Origin: VRUE01 sp035693025
GTDB taxonomy: Bacteria; Actinomycetota; Thermoleophilia; Solirubrobacterales; 70-9
Direction of reading: 5' to 3'
NCBI GenBank assembly: GCA_035693025.1
Contig: DASSHI010000001.1
Span: 186,001-250,000, forward strand
DNA: 64,000 nt
A program made the translations under genes and the position numbers. This document shows, one piece after another, positions 25,557-33,581 of the stretch. Positions within the stretch are counted from its first letter, which is position 1, and each line of letters starts with the position of its first letter. The notes under the pieces were generated by a model. That model did not search any database. It was not told where the DNA came from and saw nothing but the letters and a program-made list of their open reading frames with translations.

Positions 25557-26170
25557 ACGTGCGGGGAATCCTGACCACAGCGCTGGTCGTAGTTGCGGCA
25601 GTCGGCGCGACAAGCTCCGCGTACGCAGCCGGCTCTTCGATCCGACCGGCCAGCTCCAAGACCCCTTCGGTGACGCTGGGGTCTGGCGAAATCGAAGGCG
25701 ATTCCTGGTCCGCTTCGCTGCGCCGTGAGCAGGGGGCCGCAGGAGAAGGACCGAGAGGAAAAGAACGACCTTGCATTGGAGCCGTCTCCCAGGGTATTGG
25801 CGGCGGCGAAGGTGCGACGGCGTGTGTCTTTTCGCAGAGGCTCACGCCGCGCTGGGGCGGACTATTGGTTACGGCTTCCAAGCTGAATGAAACCGGCACC
25901 GAAGCCGTCATGACCGCCGTGGCGATGGTCTTCGCGCCGCATGCCGTCTATGTTGAGGCTACGCATCCCGGCGGCACGGTCGAAACGATCAGGCTGAGGC
26001 GCTTGACTAGGGGCCAGGCCAAGAAATCTGGCTTGAAGCGGCTCCGCTACGTCGCTTTCGCGACCGTCGGTCCCTGGTGCGTCGCGCGCCTCGCAAGCTT
26101 TGACCGAACCGGCCAGAGGCTATGGCGAAGCGGCAACGTCCGCCGGAAGAACTGCTCGACAGAATCCTAG
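25544..26170 (+). CDS. secreted protein, unknown
   Basis: A 208-residue protein with a Sec-type signal peptide (hydrophobic GILTTALVVVAAVGA, then SSAYA). The mature part is Ser/Gly-rich with three or four cysteines (RPCIG, TACVF, GPWCVAR, KNCST) that could form disulfides. No known domain recognised. The ATG at 25544 overlaps the preceding gene by 13 bp; a GTG at 25553 would make a 4-bp GTGA overlap and is equally possible. Confidence 0.6.
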   Translation: MVAVNVRGILTTALVVVAAVGATSSAYAAGSSIRPASSKTPSVTLGSGEIEGDSWSASLRREQGAAGEGPRGKERPCIGAVSQGIGGGEGATACVFSQRLTPRWGGLLVTASKLNETGTEAVMTAVAMVFAPHAVYVEATHPGGTVETIRLRRLTRGQAKKSGLKRLRYVAFATVGPWCVARLASFDRTGQRLWRSGNVRRKNCSTES

Positions 26171-26189
26171 GAGAGGATACTCTTGGCCT

Positions 26190-26420
26190 ATGACCAAGGA
26201 GCGAATCACCGTCGATCCGAACCGGATGCGCGGGTTGCCGTGCATCAGGGACACCCGCGTGACCGTCAGCGCGGTGCTGGGGCAGCTAGCGGCCGGGGCC
26301 AGTATCGATGAGGTGCTGGCGAGCTACCCATACCTCGAACGCGAGGACGTTCTCGCCGCGCTCGAATATGCCGCCGCCGCGGCGCAGGAACGCGAGCTGG
26401 TCGTAGCCGCACCGGCGTGA
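26190..26420 (+). CDS. DUF433 family antitoxin-like protein
   Basis: A 76-residue protein of the DUF433 type: ITVDPNRMRGLPCIRDTRVTV, then SIDEVLASYPYLEREDVLAALEYAA. DUF433 proteins are winged-helix DNA-binding antitoxins commonly encoded just upstream of a PIN-like DUF5615 toxin, as here. The GTGA overlap with the next gene supports a two-gene operon. A GGAG-like ribosome site (GGAGAGG) lies about 15 bp upstream, and a weaker GG nearer. Confidence 0.85.
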   Translation: MTKERITVDPNRMRGLPCIRDTRVTVSAVLGQLAAGASIDEVLASYPYLEREDVLAALEYAAAAAQERELVVAAPA

Positions 26421-26791
26421 GGTTCCTTCTAGACGCCAACCTCTCGCCCGAGGTTGCCCGGCTCCTGAAGAAGGCCGAGCAGGACGCAATCCACGTCTCG
26501 GAGATTGGCCTACTGACCGCGCCCGATCCCGAGATCATGGAAGCAGCCGGCCAGGAAGGTCGCATTCTTCTGACGGCCGACGCGGATTTCGGTGCCTTGC
26601 TCGCCTTGGGTTCCCGCGCCAAGCCATCCGTGGTGCTCCTGCGGTCCGCCGACCACCTTCGCCCCGCCGGGCAGGCCGAGCTTCTAATCGCGAATCTCCC
26701 GCCGATTTCCGACGACCTCGAAAAGGGCGCGATCGTCAGCCTGACGAGAGATCGCCTGCGAGTTCGCGAGTTGCCCATCGCGGCGGATTAA
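26417..26791 (+). CDS. DUF5615 PIN-like toxin
   Basis: A 124-residue PIN-like protein: FLLDANLSPEVARLLKKAE with the first catalytic Asp, then EIMEAAGQEGRILLTADADFGALLA with the conserved Asp pair. DUF5615 proteins are predicted ribonuclease toxins of VapC-like fold and pair with DUF433 antitoxins. The GTG start overlaps the antitoxin stop by 4 bp. Enzyme activity is inferred from the family. Confidence 0.85.
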   Translation: MRFLLDANLSPEVARLLKKAEQDAIHVSEIGLLTAPDPEIMEAAGQEGRILLTADADFGALLALGSRAKPSVVLLRSADHLRPAGQAELLIANLPPISDDLEKGAIVSLTRDRLRVRELPIAAD

Positions 26792-26819
26792 GCATCCGTC
26801 TGCTAGATGTCCCGTCTCG

Positions 26820-27542
26820 ATGAAGCCGGTGGTGAGCACCATCCCAGAGGCGCAAGATGCCCTGAGGCTGCCCATTGACGAGCTGGCGATGAGGGTCTTG
26901 CGGCACTTCGCCGACAAAGGCGACGTCAACCGCCACAACTTGACCAATAAGCCTGCCTGGACGGAGCATGGCAGCGGCAAGGAACTGGACGAAATGATGC
27001 GGGCGCTTGCCGAGGCATACGACTGGCTGGAGCGCCACGGCCTCGTCGCGCGAGACCCGGCGGGCGGCGGCTCAGAATGGGCTTTTATTACCCGGCTGGG
27101 TCACAAAGTTCTGGAGGATCGCGATGCGCTTGAGGCGGTTCGGGCTGGTCATCGTCTTGAGGTCGATCTCCATCCCAGCATTGAGCAGACGGCCCGTAGC
27201 CAGTTCCTGCTCGGGCAATATGACCTCGCCGTTTTTTCGGCACTTCGCGAAGTCGAGGCCCGGGTTCGGCAGCTTTCAGGGGCCGACGACTCCGACATCG
27301 GCATGAAGTTGATGGCCGACGCATTCAAGGAGGGCAGCTCGCTGCGTGACCCCGCGATGGACAAGGGTGAGGCCGAGGCGATCATGGCTTTGTTCCGCGG
27401 CGCAATCGGCACCTTCAAGAATCCAACGAGTCATCGGCCAGTTGAGTACGACGATCCGACCCTTGCGTCAGAGATCGTTCTACTGGCTGATCTACTGATG
27501 CGACTACTTGATCGAATAGAGGCCGATCAGGTCGACCAATGA
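26820..27542 (+). CDS. TIGR02391 (Ymh-like) family protein
   Basis: A 240-residue protein. The C-terminal half matches the Ymh-type pattern: LHPSIEQTARSQFLLGQYDLAV, FSALREVEARVRQL, GMKLMADAF, then EAIMALFRGAIGTFKNPTSHR. The N-terminal 110 residues form a winged-helix-like region with EWAFITRLG. The family is frequently found in defence islands and some restriction-linked loci; its molecular role is not established. It lies 28 bp after the toxin gene. Confidence 0.75.
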   Translation: MKPVVSTIPEAQDALRLPIDELAMRVLRHFADKGDVNRHNLTNKPAWTEHGSGKELDEMMRALAEAYDWLERHGLVARDPAGGGSEWAFITRLGHKVLEDRDALEAVRAGHRLEVDLHPSIEQTARSQFLLGQYDLAVFSALREVEARVRQLSGADDSDIGMKLMADAFKEGSSLRDPAMDKGEAEAIMALFRGAIGTFKNPTSHRPVEYDDPTLASEIVLLADLLMRLLDRIEADQVDQ

Positions 27543-27576
27543 GGTCGCGGCCCGTCGTTGGACTGATGTGAGGACA

Positions 27577-28728
27577 CTACTCATCCTCGAACTTCACTAT
27601 GCCGATTGAGCGCTGAAGCTCACGATGCCAGGCGGAGGCAAGAGCATCAACGTCACCCTCGGTAGCCGGAGTCGTTATCTCGCCCGCAGCGTGCAAATGA
27701 CGTGCGAAAGGCTGCCGATGAGGCCCGGCTATCGGTTCGTCGCCTGGGAAAAGACACCAAAGATCAACGACCGCCCGGCCCCACGCCTCCGCCTCGGTCA
27801 GTATCGCCGCAAGAGCCCTGGCCAGTGGCTTGATCGATTCCCCCAGCATTTGCTCTACCAATATGGACGGGCGATCACCGATCTCGATGCCCTTGTCCAG
27901 CTCTGCTCCGAATACTCCGCCAGCATCGGCAACTAGAAGACTACGGTCGCGGGTTCCAATGCTCACGTCCTGATCGACGTAGGCCACGACGGCGCGTCCA
28001 TATGGGTCAATCCGGGGTCCGACTCGCTCGTACGGCGCGCGATGTCGGAGCGCGCAGTCGACGTAATCGGAGCACCAGTCAGCCGCGCGACGCGTGAGAG
28101 GCCAGTCCCGAGTGACAGGCGAGACGGTCAATGGAGCGGCCCGAGCAATCCAGCGGACGGCTCGCGTCTCATTTTCCACTCGACCGGTGTCAGGCGTCCG
28201 CAGCACCTCGGACACCACGGGCATTTCATGGAGCCTCGCGCGGGCGCGAGCCTCCGCGTCCTCGCCCCTACGGGCCAACTCGATCAGCTCGCCATGCTCT
28301 CGAATCGGGCGCTTTCCGCCAGGCTCACGGAGGTAGACAGCGCCCGTCCTTCGGATGATGTGCGGGGTGTCCATTGATTCGTAGATGCGAACCACGCCGA
28401 CTTGCCCGCCTCTGATTTCCATCTCACGGGCGGCGAACGGTGGCATCGGATCAACCTCCTCCCGGAGACGCTGACGAAGGTAGTCAACGATGTCGGCACG
28501 CCCATTCGGCATCCAGCCGACCACCGACCGGTCCTTGTCCTCGACACCGAGTACTAGCCAGCCTCCGAGCGTGTTGGCGAAGGACGAGATGGTTGGACCA
28601 ATTCCATCCTTTGGGATGTCCGCCTTCAACTCGACCAGCGTCTCGCCCTCGCGGATCATCCAATCCACGTCTTCCGGCGTGATATCCGCAAGCGCAAGGC
28701 TGCGAAGGCTTGGCGGCACGGAATTCAT
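27577..28728 (-). CDS. AlbA_2/Schlafen-like ATP-binding domain protein
   Basis: A 383-residue protein. Residues about 20-130 match the Slfn/AlbA_2 domain: EGETLVELKADIPKDG, the ISSFANTLGGWLVLGVEDKD core, and VGWMPNG. The C-terminal 230 residues are not recognised. AlbA_2 proteins are ATP- or nucleic-acid-binding regulators and are common in defence islands and prophages. The ATG at 28728 is preferred over an upstream TTG at 28758. It is transcribed in the same direction as the relaxase gene and follows the three-armed dyad at 28790. Confidence 0.8.
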   Translation of the reverse strand: MNSVPPSLRSLALADITPEDVDWMIREGETLVELKADIPKDGIGPTISSFANTLGGWLVLGVEDKDRSVVGWMPNGRADIVDYLRQRLREEVDPMPPFAAREMEIRGGQVGVVRIYESMDTPHIIRRTGAVYLREPGGKRPIREHGELIELARRGEDAEARARARLHEMPVVSEVLRTPDTGRVENETRAVRWIARAAPLTVSPVTRDWPLTRRAADWCSDYVDCALRHRAPYERVGPRIDPYGRAVVAYVDQDVSIGTRDRSLLVADAGGVFGAELDKGIEIGDRPSILVEQMLGESIKPLARALAAILTEAEAWGRAVVDLWCLFPGDEPIAGPHRQPFARHLHAAGEITTPATEGDVDALASAWHRELQRSIGIVKFEDE

Positions 28729-28789
28729 TCTCGGAGCGTAATTTCCGTCCCGGCGCAACGGCAGCCCGTCTCGGCCTACCCGCCAAACC

Positions 28790-28862
28790 GCACCGCGAGG
28801 TCGGATGTCAAGGGCGCTTGCGCCCGACCCCCGAAGGGGGTTGACCTCCGACCTCGCGGTGC
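28790..28862. other. 73-bp three-armed inverted-repeat structure
   Basis: The outer arms, 28790-28811 and 28841-28862, are 22-bp complements with one mismatch. The enclosed 29 bp form two more hairpins: GGGCGC-TT-GCGCCC (28812-28825) and CCCCC-GAA-GGGGG (near 28828-28840). On the minus strand, the sense of the flanking relaxase and AlbA_2 genes, the second hairpin carries a UUCG-type tip. It lies between the relaxase stop and the AlbA_2 start. It could be a terminator, a structured RNA, or a single-strand DNA signal. Confidence 0.75.
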
Positions 28863-28896
28863 CACAATCAGCGGCTAGGTCGGGGGCGCGGTTCGA

Positions 28897-31800
28897 CTAC
28901 CGCCCGATGCTCAACCCCCGGCCAAGATCGCGCGCCCTAGCGGCGTGTTGGCCGAGGCCGAGAGCCTTCTGCATCCGCTGAAGCCGCCGCAGCGCCGCCT
29001 CCTGATGGGCGCGCTCGACCCCGCGCTTCGCCTCCCGGCCGAACGGCTTGTTCGGGTCTTTGACTCCGTTCTCGTGGCGGTAGCGCTCGATCTGGGCGAC
29101 GCCGCGATCCCAGGTCTTCTGCTTGGCCGGATCGCGCGGTCGCTCGCCGAGCTCGTTCCTGACGTAGGCGGGTGGGTCGAGTCGGGCCGCGAGGATCGCC
29201 ATCTCGCGCCGCTCGGCCAAGACGCTCTCTGCGACCGCCAGCTCGCGGCGGGCGGAGTCGCCGACCTCGGGCATCTGGGCCAGCCTGACCTCGCTGCGGG
29301 CGAGCTGGTCGGCGAGGATGCGCTGATTGACCTCGATCCTGCTCAGCTCCTCGCTGCCCTCGGGGTGCAGGACCGTCTCGGTCCGCTGTTCGGCTTCTTG
29401 GCGGGTGCGTACCTCGCGCATCTCCTCGATCGCCTTTTCGAGCCGCCCGCGGGGCTTCGCCACCCTGGCCTCAGCGTAGGCGGCGTCCTCCAGCTCCTCG
29501 CGGCGGGCGCGCAGGTCCGCGTCGGGCATCCCCTGGAAGCGCTCGCGCAGCGCCACCTCGTGCGCGGCGAGCTGTGCGCGGTCGCGCTCTGAGGCTTCGG
29601 CGATGTGCGGGATGCCCTCGCGCAGATACGGGGAGTCGGGCGCGATCTCCTCGCGGGCAGTCTGAATCTCCGGCGTCGCGTAGAGGCGGGTCTCCTCGCG
29701 GGCGCGCGAGGCGGCGACGTAGAGCTCCTGCTTGTCCATCGAGGGGTCGGCCATGACGTAGGCGCGGTCAAAGGTCGAGCCCTGCGCGGAGTAGGTCGTC
29801 ACCGCGTAGGCGTGTTCGAGCGCGGGGGCTTCTGAGTGCGGGTTGGTGCGGACGAGGTAGTCGGCTCCGACCTCGACCGTGCGCGACTGGTCGATGCCTT
29901 GGAGAACCGCGCTGCCCGTGGCGGGATGGACCTCGGCCACCTGCCAGCGCTCGCGGTTGTAGATGGCGGCGGCCTGGTCGTTGACGCGGGTGATGACCTC
30001 CTCGCCGGCGGCGAAGCGCTCTCCGCCGACCTCGATCTCCTGTGCGCCGAGCCGCCCTGCCTCCGTTCGTAGCTCGCGCGCCATCGCGTTCAGGCGTTGC
30101 ACGTCGATGTTGCGCTTGGCGATCATCACCGCGTCCTCGCCGCGCGCATACGCCTCGTGCCAGTCGGCGACCATCGCCTCGCGGCGTGCGTCAGCGTTCG
30201 GGGCGACCGTGACCCGCTCGCCTGACTCATAGAGCCCGAGCGCCTCACCGCCCTCGCCTTCGCGGATGCGCTTCGCCGCGACGCGGTCAAGCTCGTGCTC
30301 GTGGCGGATCACCTCATCGAGCCAGATCGGTTCGCTGCGGTCGGCGAGCGCCCGGAACAGCCCGCCCGCCTCGATCTCGCCCAGCTGCTCGGGGTCGCCG
30401 ACGAGGACGAGCTTTGCCTCGGCCCGCTCGGCGTGCTCGACCAAGCGCGCCAGCGTCGCTGAGTCCACCATCCCGGCCTCGTCGACCAACAGCACCGACC
30501 CATACGGCAGCCCGTCGCCGTCGTCCTGCTCGGCGCGGTCGAGCCGCACGAGCAGGCTGGCGACGCTGGTGGCGGGCAGGCCGTCTGAGCGCATCACGTT
30601 CGCCGCCCGCCAGGTGGGAGCTGCGGCCGTCAGCCCGATCCCGACCTGCGCCCAGCCCTCGGCTGCGGCGCCGAGGCCGAAGGTCTTGCCGGTGCCCGCC
30701 TCGCCGATCACGACCACGACTCCCTCCGGGCTTGCGAGCAGGCGGCGGACCATCTCGCGCTGGTCGGCCTTCAGCGTCGGTCGGGCGGCGATCACCCGCG
30801 CGGCAACCAGCTCCCCGGCCGGGGCCGGTCCCTGGGCCTTCATCCGCTCGACCGCCGCCAACGCCTCGCGCTCAAGCTCCCAGATGCGCCGCGTCGTGTA
30901 GGTGGGGCCTTTGCGGCTCTCGCCGATCTGGATCACCTCGGCGGAGGCGAGGAAGGCGTCGGTGAGGCGCTCGACCTCGGCTCCCGGCGCTCCCTTCGGC
31001 AAGGACTCGGCGACGGCCTGGATCGCGCCTTGGCGGTCGAAGTGCGAGGCAGCCGCCGTGACCGCACGGTCTACCTGCCGGGCGGAGACCGTGCGGGCCT
31101 CGGCGGGGGCGGGCTTGAAGCGGGCCTGCGGGTCGATGCTGCGCTCGATCCGCTCGCGGTCGAGGCCGATCTCCGTTGCTTTGTCCCGCCAGCGCTCGAG
31201 CAGCTCCCCGCGCGAGATGTCCTCCTTCGGCTTGCGGGTGGCGAGCGTCGCCACCTGAAGCGAGCGGGCGGAGGCGTCCGGCCCGGCCGCCGCGAGAATT
31301 TCGGCGCGGCGGGTGGAGAAGGCGCGCAGGTGCTCGTCGGTGAAGCCCGTGACCTCGGCGATGCCGTTGCGAACCTCTTTCCACTCGACGCCGAGGCGGC
31401 GGGAAAGCTCGTGGCGCAGGTGTGCCTCATAGACGTACCCGGCGGCTTTGGCGTGCTCGTAGACCGCCGGGTGGTGGAGGCGCGTCCAGCGCCCGTCCGG
31501 TCCCCTCGTCGCGTTGGCGATCAGGACGTGGGTGTGAAGCTGCGGGTCGCCGTTGCGGGAGGAGCGGTGGACGTAGCCCGCCGCCAGGTAGCCGCTGCCC
31601 TTGACGAACTCCGCGCCGCCCGCCCCGCGTCGGGTCCAGCACGCCTCGCGCTGCATGTAGGAGAGGGCGGCCTGGACGGCTTCGCCGTGGGCGGAGGAGA
31701 CCTCGTGGGCGGCGACGGGGCCGCCGAGGCCCCAGAGCAGCGAGACCGACTTGGGGGCCGAGAAGGTGAGGTCGAAGCCGGGGACGCCGCCCTTGGCCGG

Positions 31801-32031
31801 GACGCCGTTCATCCCGACGAGCGGCTCGCCGTCCACCGGGTTGCGTCCGGTCAGCATCGCGGTGAGCTGTTCGGGGCTGACCTCGCCCTCAAGCCCGAGG
31901 TCTCCGGCGGCGTCGCCGATCCACTCGCCCGGCAGCTCGCCCTCGCCGCAGTAGTAGTCCTCCGCGCCTTCGGCGACCTTGTCGATGTAGTAGCGCTCCT
32001 GGCCGACGCCGAGCTTTCCGATGGTGAGCAT
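28897..32031 (-). CDS. MobF-type relaxase-helicase (TrwC/TraA-like)
   Basis: A 1044-residue conjugative relaxase. Residues 1-300 are the TrwC relaxase domain: tyrosines near the N-terminus (RYY at 13-15 and DYY at 25-27) and the metal-binding histidines H155, H166 and H168 (HRSSRNGDPQLHTH). The C-terminal part is a RecD-like helicase: Walker A GEAGTGKT near residue 442, Walker B LLVDEAGM near 513, and YSAQGSTFDRAYV. A charged coiled-coil tail ends the protein. It nicks oriT, stays bound to the DNA end and unwinds it. No coupling protein is adjacent. It looks complete and uninterrupted. Confidence 0.93.
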   Translation of the reverse strand: MLTIGKLGVGQERYYIDKVAEGAEDYYCGEGELPGEWIGDAAGDLGLEGEVSPEQLTAMLTGRNPVDGEPLVGMNGVPAKGGVPGFDLTFSAPKSVSLLWGLGGPVAAHEVSSAHGEAVQAALSYMQREACWTRRGAGGAEFVKGSGYLAAGYVHRSSRNGDPQLHTHVLIANATRGPDGRWTRLHHPAVYEHAKAAGYVYEAHLRHELSRRLGVEWKEVRNGIAEVTGFTDEHLRAFSTRRAEILAAAGPDASARSLQVATLATRKPKEDISRGELLERWRDKATEIGLDRERIERSIDPQARFKPAPAEARTVSARQVDRAVTAAASHFDRQGAIQAVAESLPKGAPGAEVERLTDAFLASAEVIQIGESRKGPTYTTRRIWELEREALAAVERMKAQGPAPAGELVAARVIAARPTLKADQREMVRRLLASPEGVVVVIGEAGTGKTFGLGAAAEGWAQVGIGLTAAAPTWRAANVMRSDGLPATSVASLLVRLDRAEQDDGDGLPYGSVLLVDEAGMVDSATLARLVEHAERAEAKLVLVGDPEQLGEIEAGGLFRALADRSEPIWLDEVIRHEHELDRVAAKRIREGEGGEALGLYESGERVTVAPNADARREAMVADWHEAYARGEDAVMIAKRNIDVQRLNAMARELRTEAGRLGAQEIEVGGERFAAGEEVITRVNDQAAAIYNRERWQVAEVHPATGSAVLQGIDQSRTVEVGADYLVRTNPHSEAPALEHAYAVTTYSAQGSTFDRAYVMADPSMDKQELYVAASRAREETRLYATPEIQTAREEIAPDSPYLREGIPHIAEASERDRAQLAAHEVALRERFQGMPDADLRARREELEDAAYAEARVAKPRGRLEKAIEEMREVRTRQEAEQRTETVLHPEGSEELSRIEVNQRILADQLARSEVRLAQMPEVGDSARRELAVAESVLAERREMAILAARLDPPAYVRNELGERPRDPAKQKTWDRGVAQIERYRHENGVKDPNKPFGREAKRGVERAHQEAALRRLQRMQKALGLGQHAARARDLGRGLSIGR

Positions 32032-32422
32032 CTACCTGCTCTGTCCATCGCGGCAGCGGGATGCATCGGGGGACGGCGAGGCGGTGGCCATCGCCGCCTA
32101 CGTCAGCGGTGCGGCGCGAGCGCCCCGGGAGGTTCACCCGGCCGGTGATAATGCGTGAGGGGTGGTGCTGTTGGCTGTCGAGGTGGGGCCGTGTCGGTGG
32201 CTCAGGGCTGCCTCGTTGCTGCCTGGCTGACTGCCTTGCTGGTGCTCCTCCTGACCTTGCTGGGCTCTCCTTGCTGGGGTGGCTGGCTCTGGCCTTGGCT
32301 GCCTGGTGAGTGGCTTCGCTGGGGTGGTTAGCCACCGCCGCGCCCGTCGATACGCCGGGGCGTTCGCCGGGCGGATCGGACGTAACCGATGCAATCTGCG
32401 GCCGCGATGGACAACCAGGGTG
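32032..32422. other. 391-bp gap between relaxase and excisionase-like genes, candidate oriT
   Basis: No gene seen. From 32161 to 32330 the plus strand is nearly free of adenine (six A in 170 bases by my count). CCTTGCTGG occurs three times in direct orientation (32234, 32255, 32269). A GGTGG-TTAG-CCACC hairpin follows at 32323-32336. The position just upstream of a MobF relaxase is the usual place for oriT. Promoters for the two divergent genes must also lie here. Confidence 0.5.
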
Positions 32423-32623
32423 ATGAAGAAGCTTTCCGCTTCGATCCCGCGCATCGCCCTCACGCCGCCCGAGGCGGCGGCGGCGCTGGGCGTCGGCCCG
32501 GACTTCTTCGATCAGAACGTCGCGCCCGAGCTGCGGCTCGTTCGCCGAGGCCGCAAGCGCCTCGTCCCGGTGCGTGAGCTTGAACGCTGGACCGCCGAGA
32601 ACGCCGAGAGGGCCCTTCCATGA
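32423..32623 (+). CDS. excisionase-like helix-turn-helix protein
   Basis: A 66-residue basic protein with a MerR-type/HTH_17 motif: LTPPEAAAALGVGPDFFDQNV, then RRGRKRLVPVRELERW. Such proteins act as recombination directionality factors or as small regulators, and are usually encoded close to tyrosine integrases, as here. The ATG at 32423 follows an AGGG ribosome site. It heads a rightward gene string ending in the integrase. Confidence 0.8.
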   Translation: MKKLSASIPRIALTPPEAAAALGVGPDFFDQNVAPELRLVRRGRKRLVPVRELERWTAENAERALP

Positions 32624-32651
32624 ACGGCGACCACCTCTTAGGGTGGTCCCG

Positions 32652-32861
32652 ATGCTGGACCCTGAGCAGAAGAAGGCTCGCAGCGCGGCTCGCCGGGCGC
32701 AGGCGACTTTCGAGCGCGCCCAGGCTCGAAGCGACGAGGCCGCGACCGCGCGAAGGGAGAGCTTCCAGCGCGCCGCTGACGCGGGGCTATCGATGGCCGA
32801 AATCGGGAAGGCCGTTGGCCTTCACCGGACCAGGGTCAATCAGATCATCAAGGGCAAGTGA
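32652..32861 (+). CDS. small helix-turn-helix protein
   Basis: A 69-residue protein: a long charged helix (DPEQKKARSAARRAQATFE), then a C-terminal HTH (GLSMAEIGKAVGLHRTRVNQ). It is likely a DNA-binding regulator of the element. The start ATG 32652 is chosen because upstream in-frame codons overlap the preceding gene and add Pro/Arg-rich sequence. Confidence 0.65.
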   Translation: MLDPEQKKARSAARRAQATFERAQARSDEAATARRESFQRAADAGLSMAEIGKAVGLHRTRVNQIIKGK

Positions 32862-32878
32862 TCGCCGAACTGTAGAGG

Positions 32879-32890
32879 GTGCCACAACAG
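32879..32890 (-). promoter_or_regulatory. internal inverted TGTGGCACC motif
   Basis: On the minus strand this reads TGTTGTGGCACC, matching the paired motifs at both element ends. It lies between the small HTH gene and the gene at 32983, about 85 bp before a well-spaced AAGGAGG ribosome site. A second minus-strand copy overlaps the three-armed dyad at 28859-28870. Confidence 0.45.
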
Positions 32891-32982
32891 TAGGTGCTAC
32901 TCTTCGATCAGGAATGAAAAGCGGCCCCCGGCGGTGCGCTAACACCGACCGAGGGCCTGACCACAAGGAGGCACTTCTCCTC

Positions 32983-33273
32983 ATGGCTGACGAGAACCCT
33001 ATGGGTCGGGCGTTTCCCGACCCTCCAACCCCGGCAGATGTCGACCGCAAGGCCGAGTGGGCCGTCCTTGCCTATTTGCTGGACGAGCATCCAGATCAGT
33101 TCACGATCCCCGAGGTCTCCCGCGTGATGAACGAGGGCAAAACCGGCTTCGACAGCGAGGACGCCGTCGAGCGGGCGATCCGCCAACTGGTCAGCGCCGG
33201 CCTGCTGCATTGCTGTGGCGGCTTCGTCCTGCCGACCAAGGCGGCGCTCTACTACTGGCGACTGGAGGAATAA
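32983..33273 (+). CDS. small winged-helix-like protein
   Basis: A 96-residue protein. AVLAYLLDEHPDQFTIPEVSRVMNEG and ERAIRQLVSAGLLHCCGGFVLPT have the pattern of a winged helix-turn-helix. A strong ribosome site (AAGGAGG) lies about 11 bp before the ATG. It probably regulates the element. No named family recognised. Confidence 0.7.
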   Translation: MADENPMGRAFPDPPTPADVDRKAEWAVLAYLLDEHPDQFTIPEVSRVMNEGKTGFDSEDAVERAIRQLVSAGLLHCCGGFVLPTKAALYYWRLEE

Positions 33274-33275
33274 CG

Positions 33276-33581
33276 ATGGGCGACTCAAGGATCGTCGCTC
33301 ATCGCTTCGGTGAGAACCTGCGCCGCCTGCGCAACCGGGCCGACCTGAGCCAGGAAGAGATGGGCTTTCGCTCCGGCCTTCACCGAACTGAGATCGGCGT
33401 CTTGGAGCGTGGCGAGCGACTGCCGCGCATCGACACGATGCTGAAACTCGGGGCGGCTCTCGGCGTCAAGTTCGAGTGCCCGTTGCTGGTAGGTCTTGAG
33501 TGGAGGCCGGGTGTATTGCAGCGAGGGTCGTTCTCGTCCTCCGCCGGTCCAGAGCAGGAGGTCCGAGAGGACGGCTCCTGA
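33276..33581 (+). CDS. XRE-family transcriptional regulator
   Basis: A 101-residue protein with a typical XRE helix-turn-helix (FGENLRRLRNRADLSQEEMGFRSGLHRTEI, then GVLERGERLPRIDTMLKLGAAL). It is 2 bp downstream of the previous gene and overlaps the integrase start by one base (TGATG), so it is probably co-translated with the integrase. A likely role is repression of integration and transfer genes; this is inference. Confidence 0.85.
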   Translation: MGDSRIVAHRFGENLRRLRNRADLSQEEMGFRSGLHRTEIGVLERGERLPRIDTMLKLGAALGVKFECPLLVGLEWRPGVLQRGSFSSSAGPEQEVREDGS

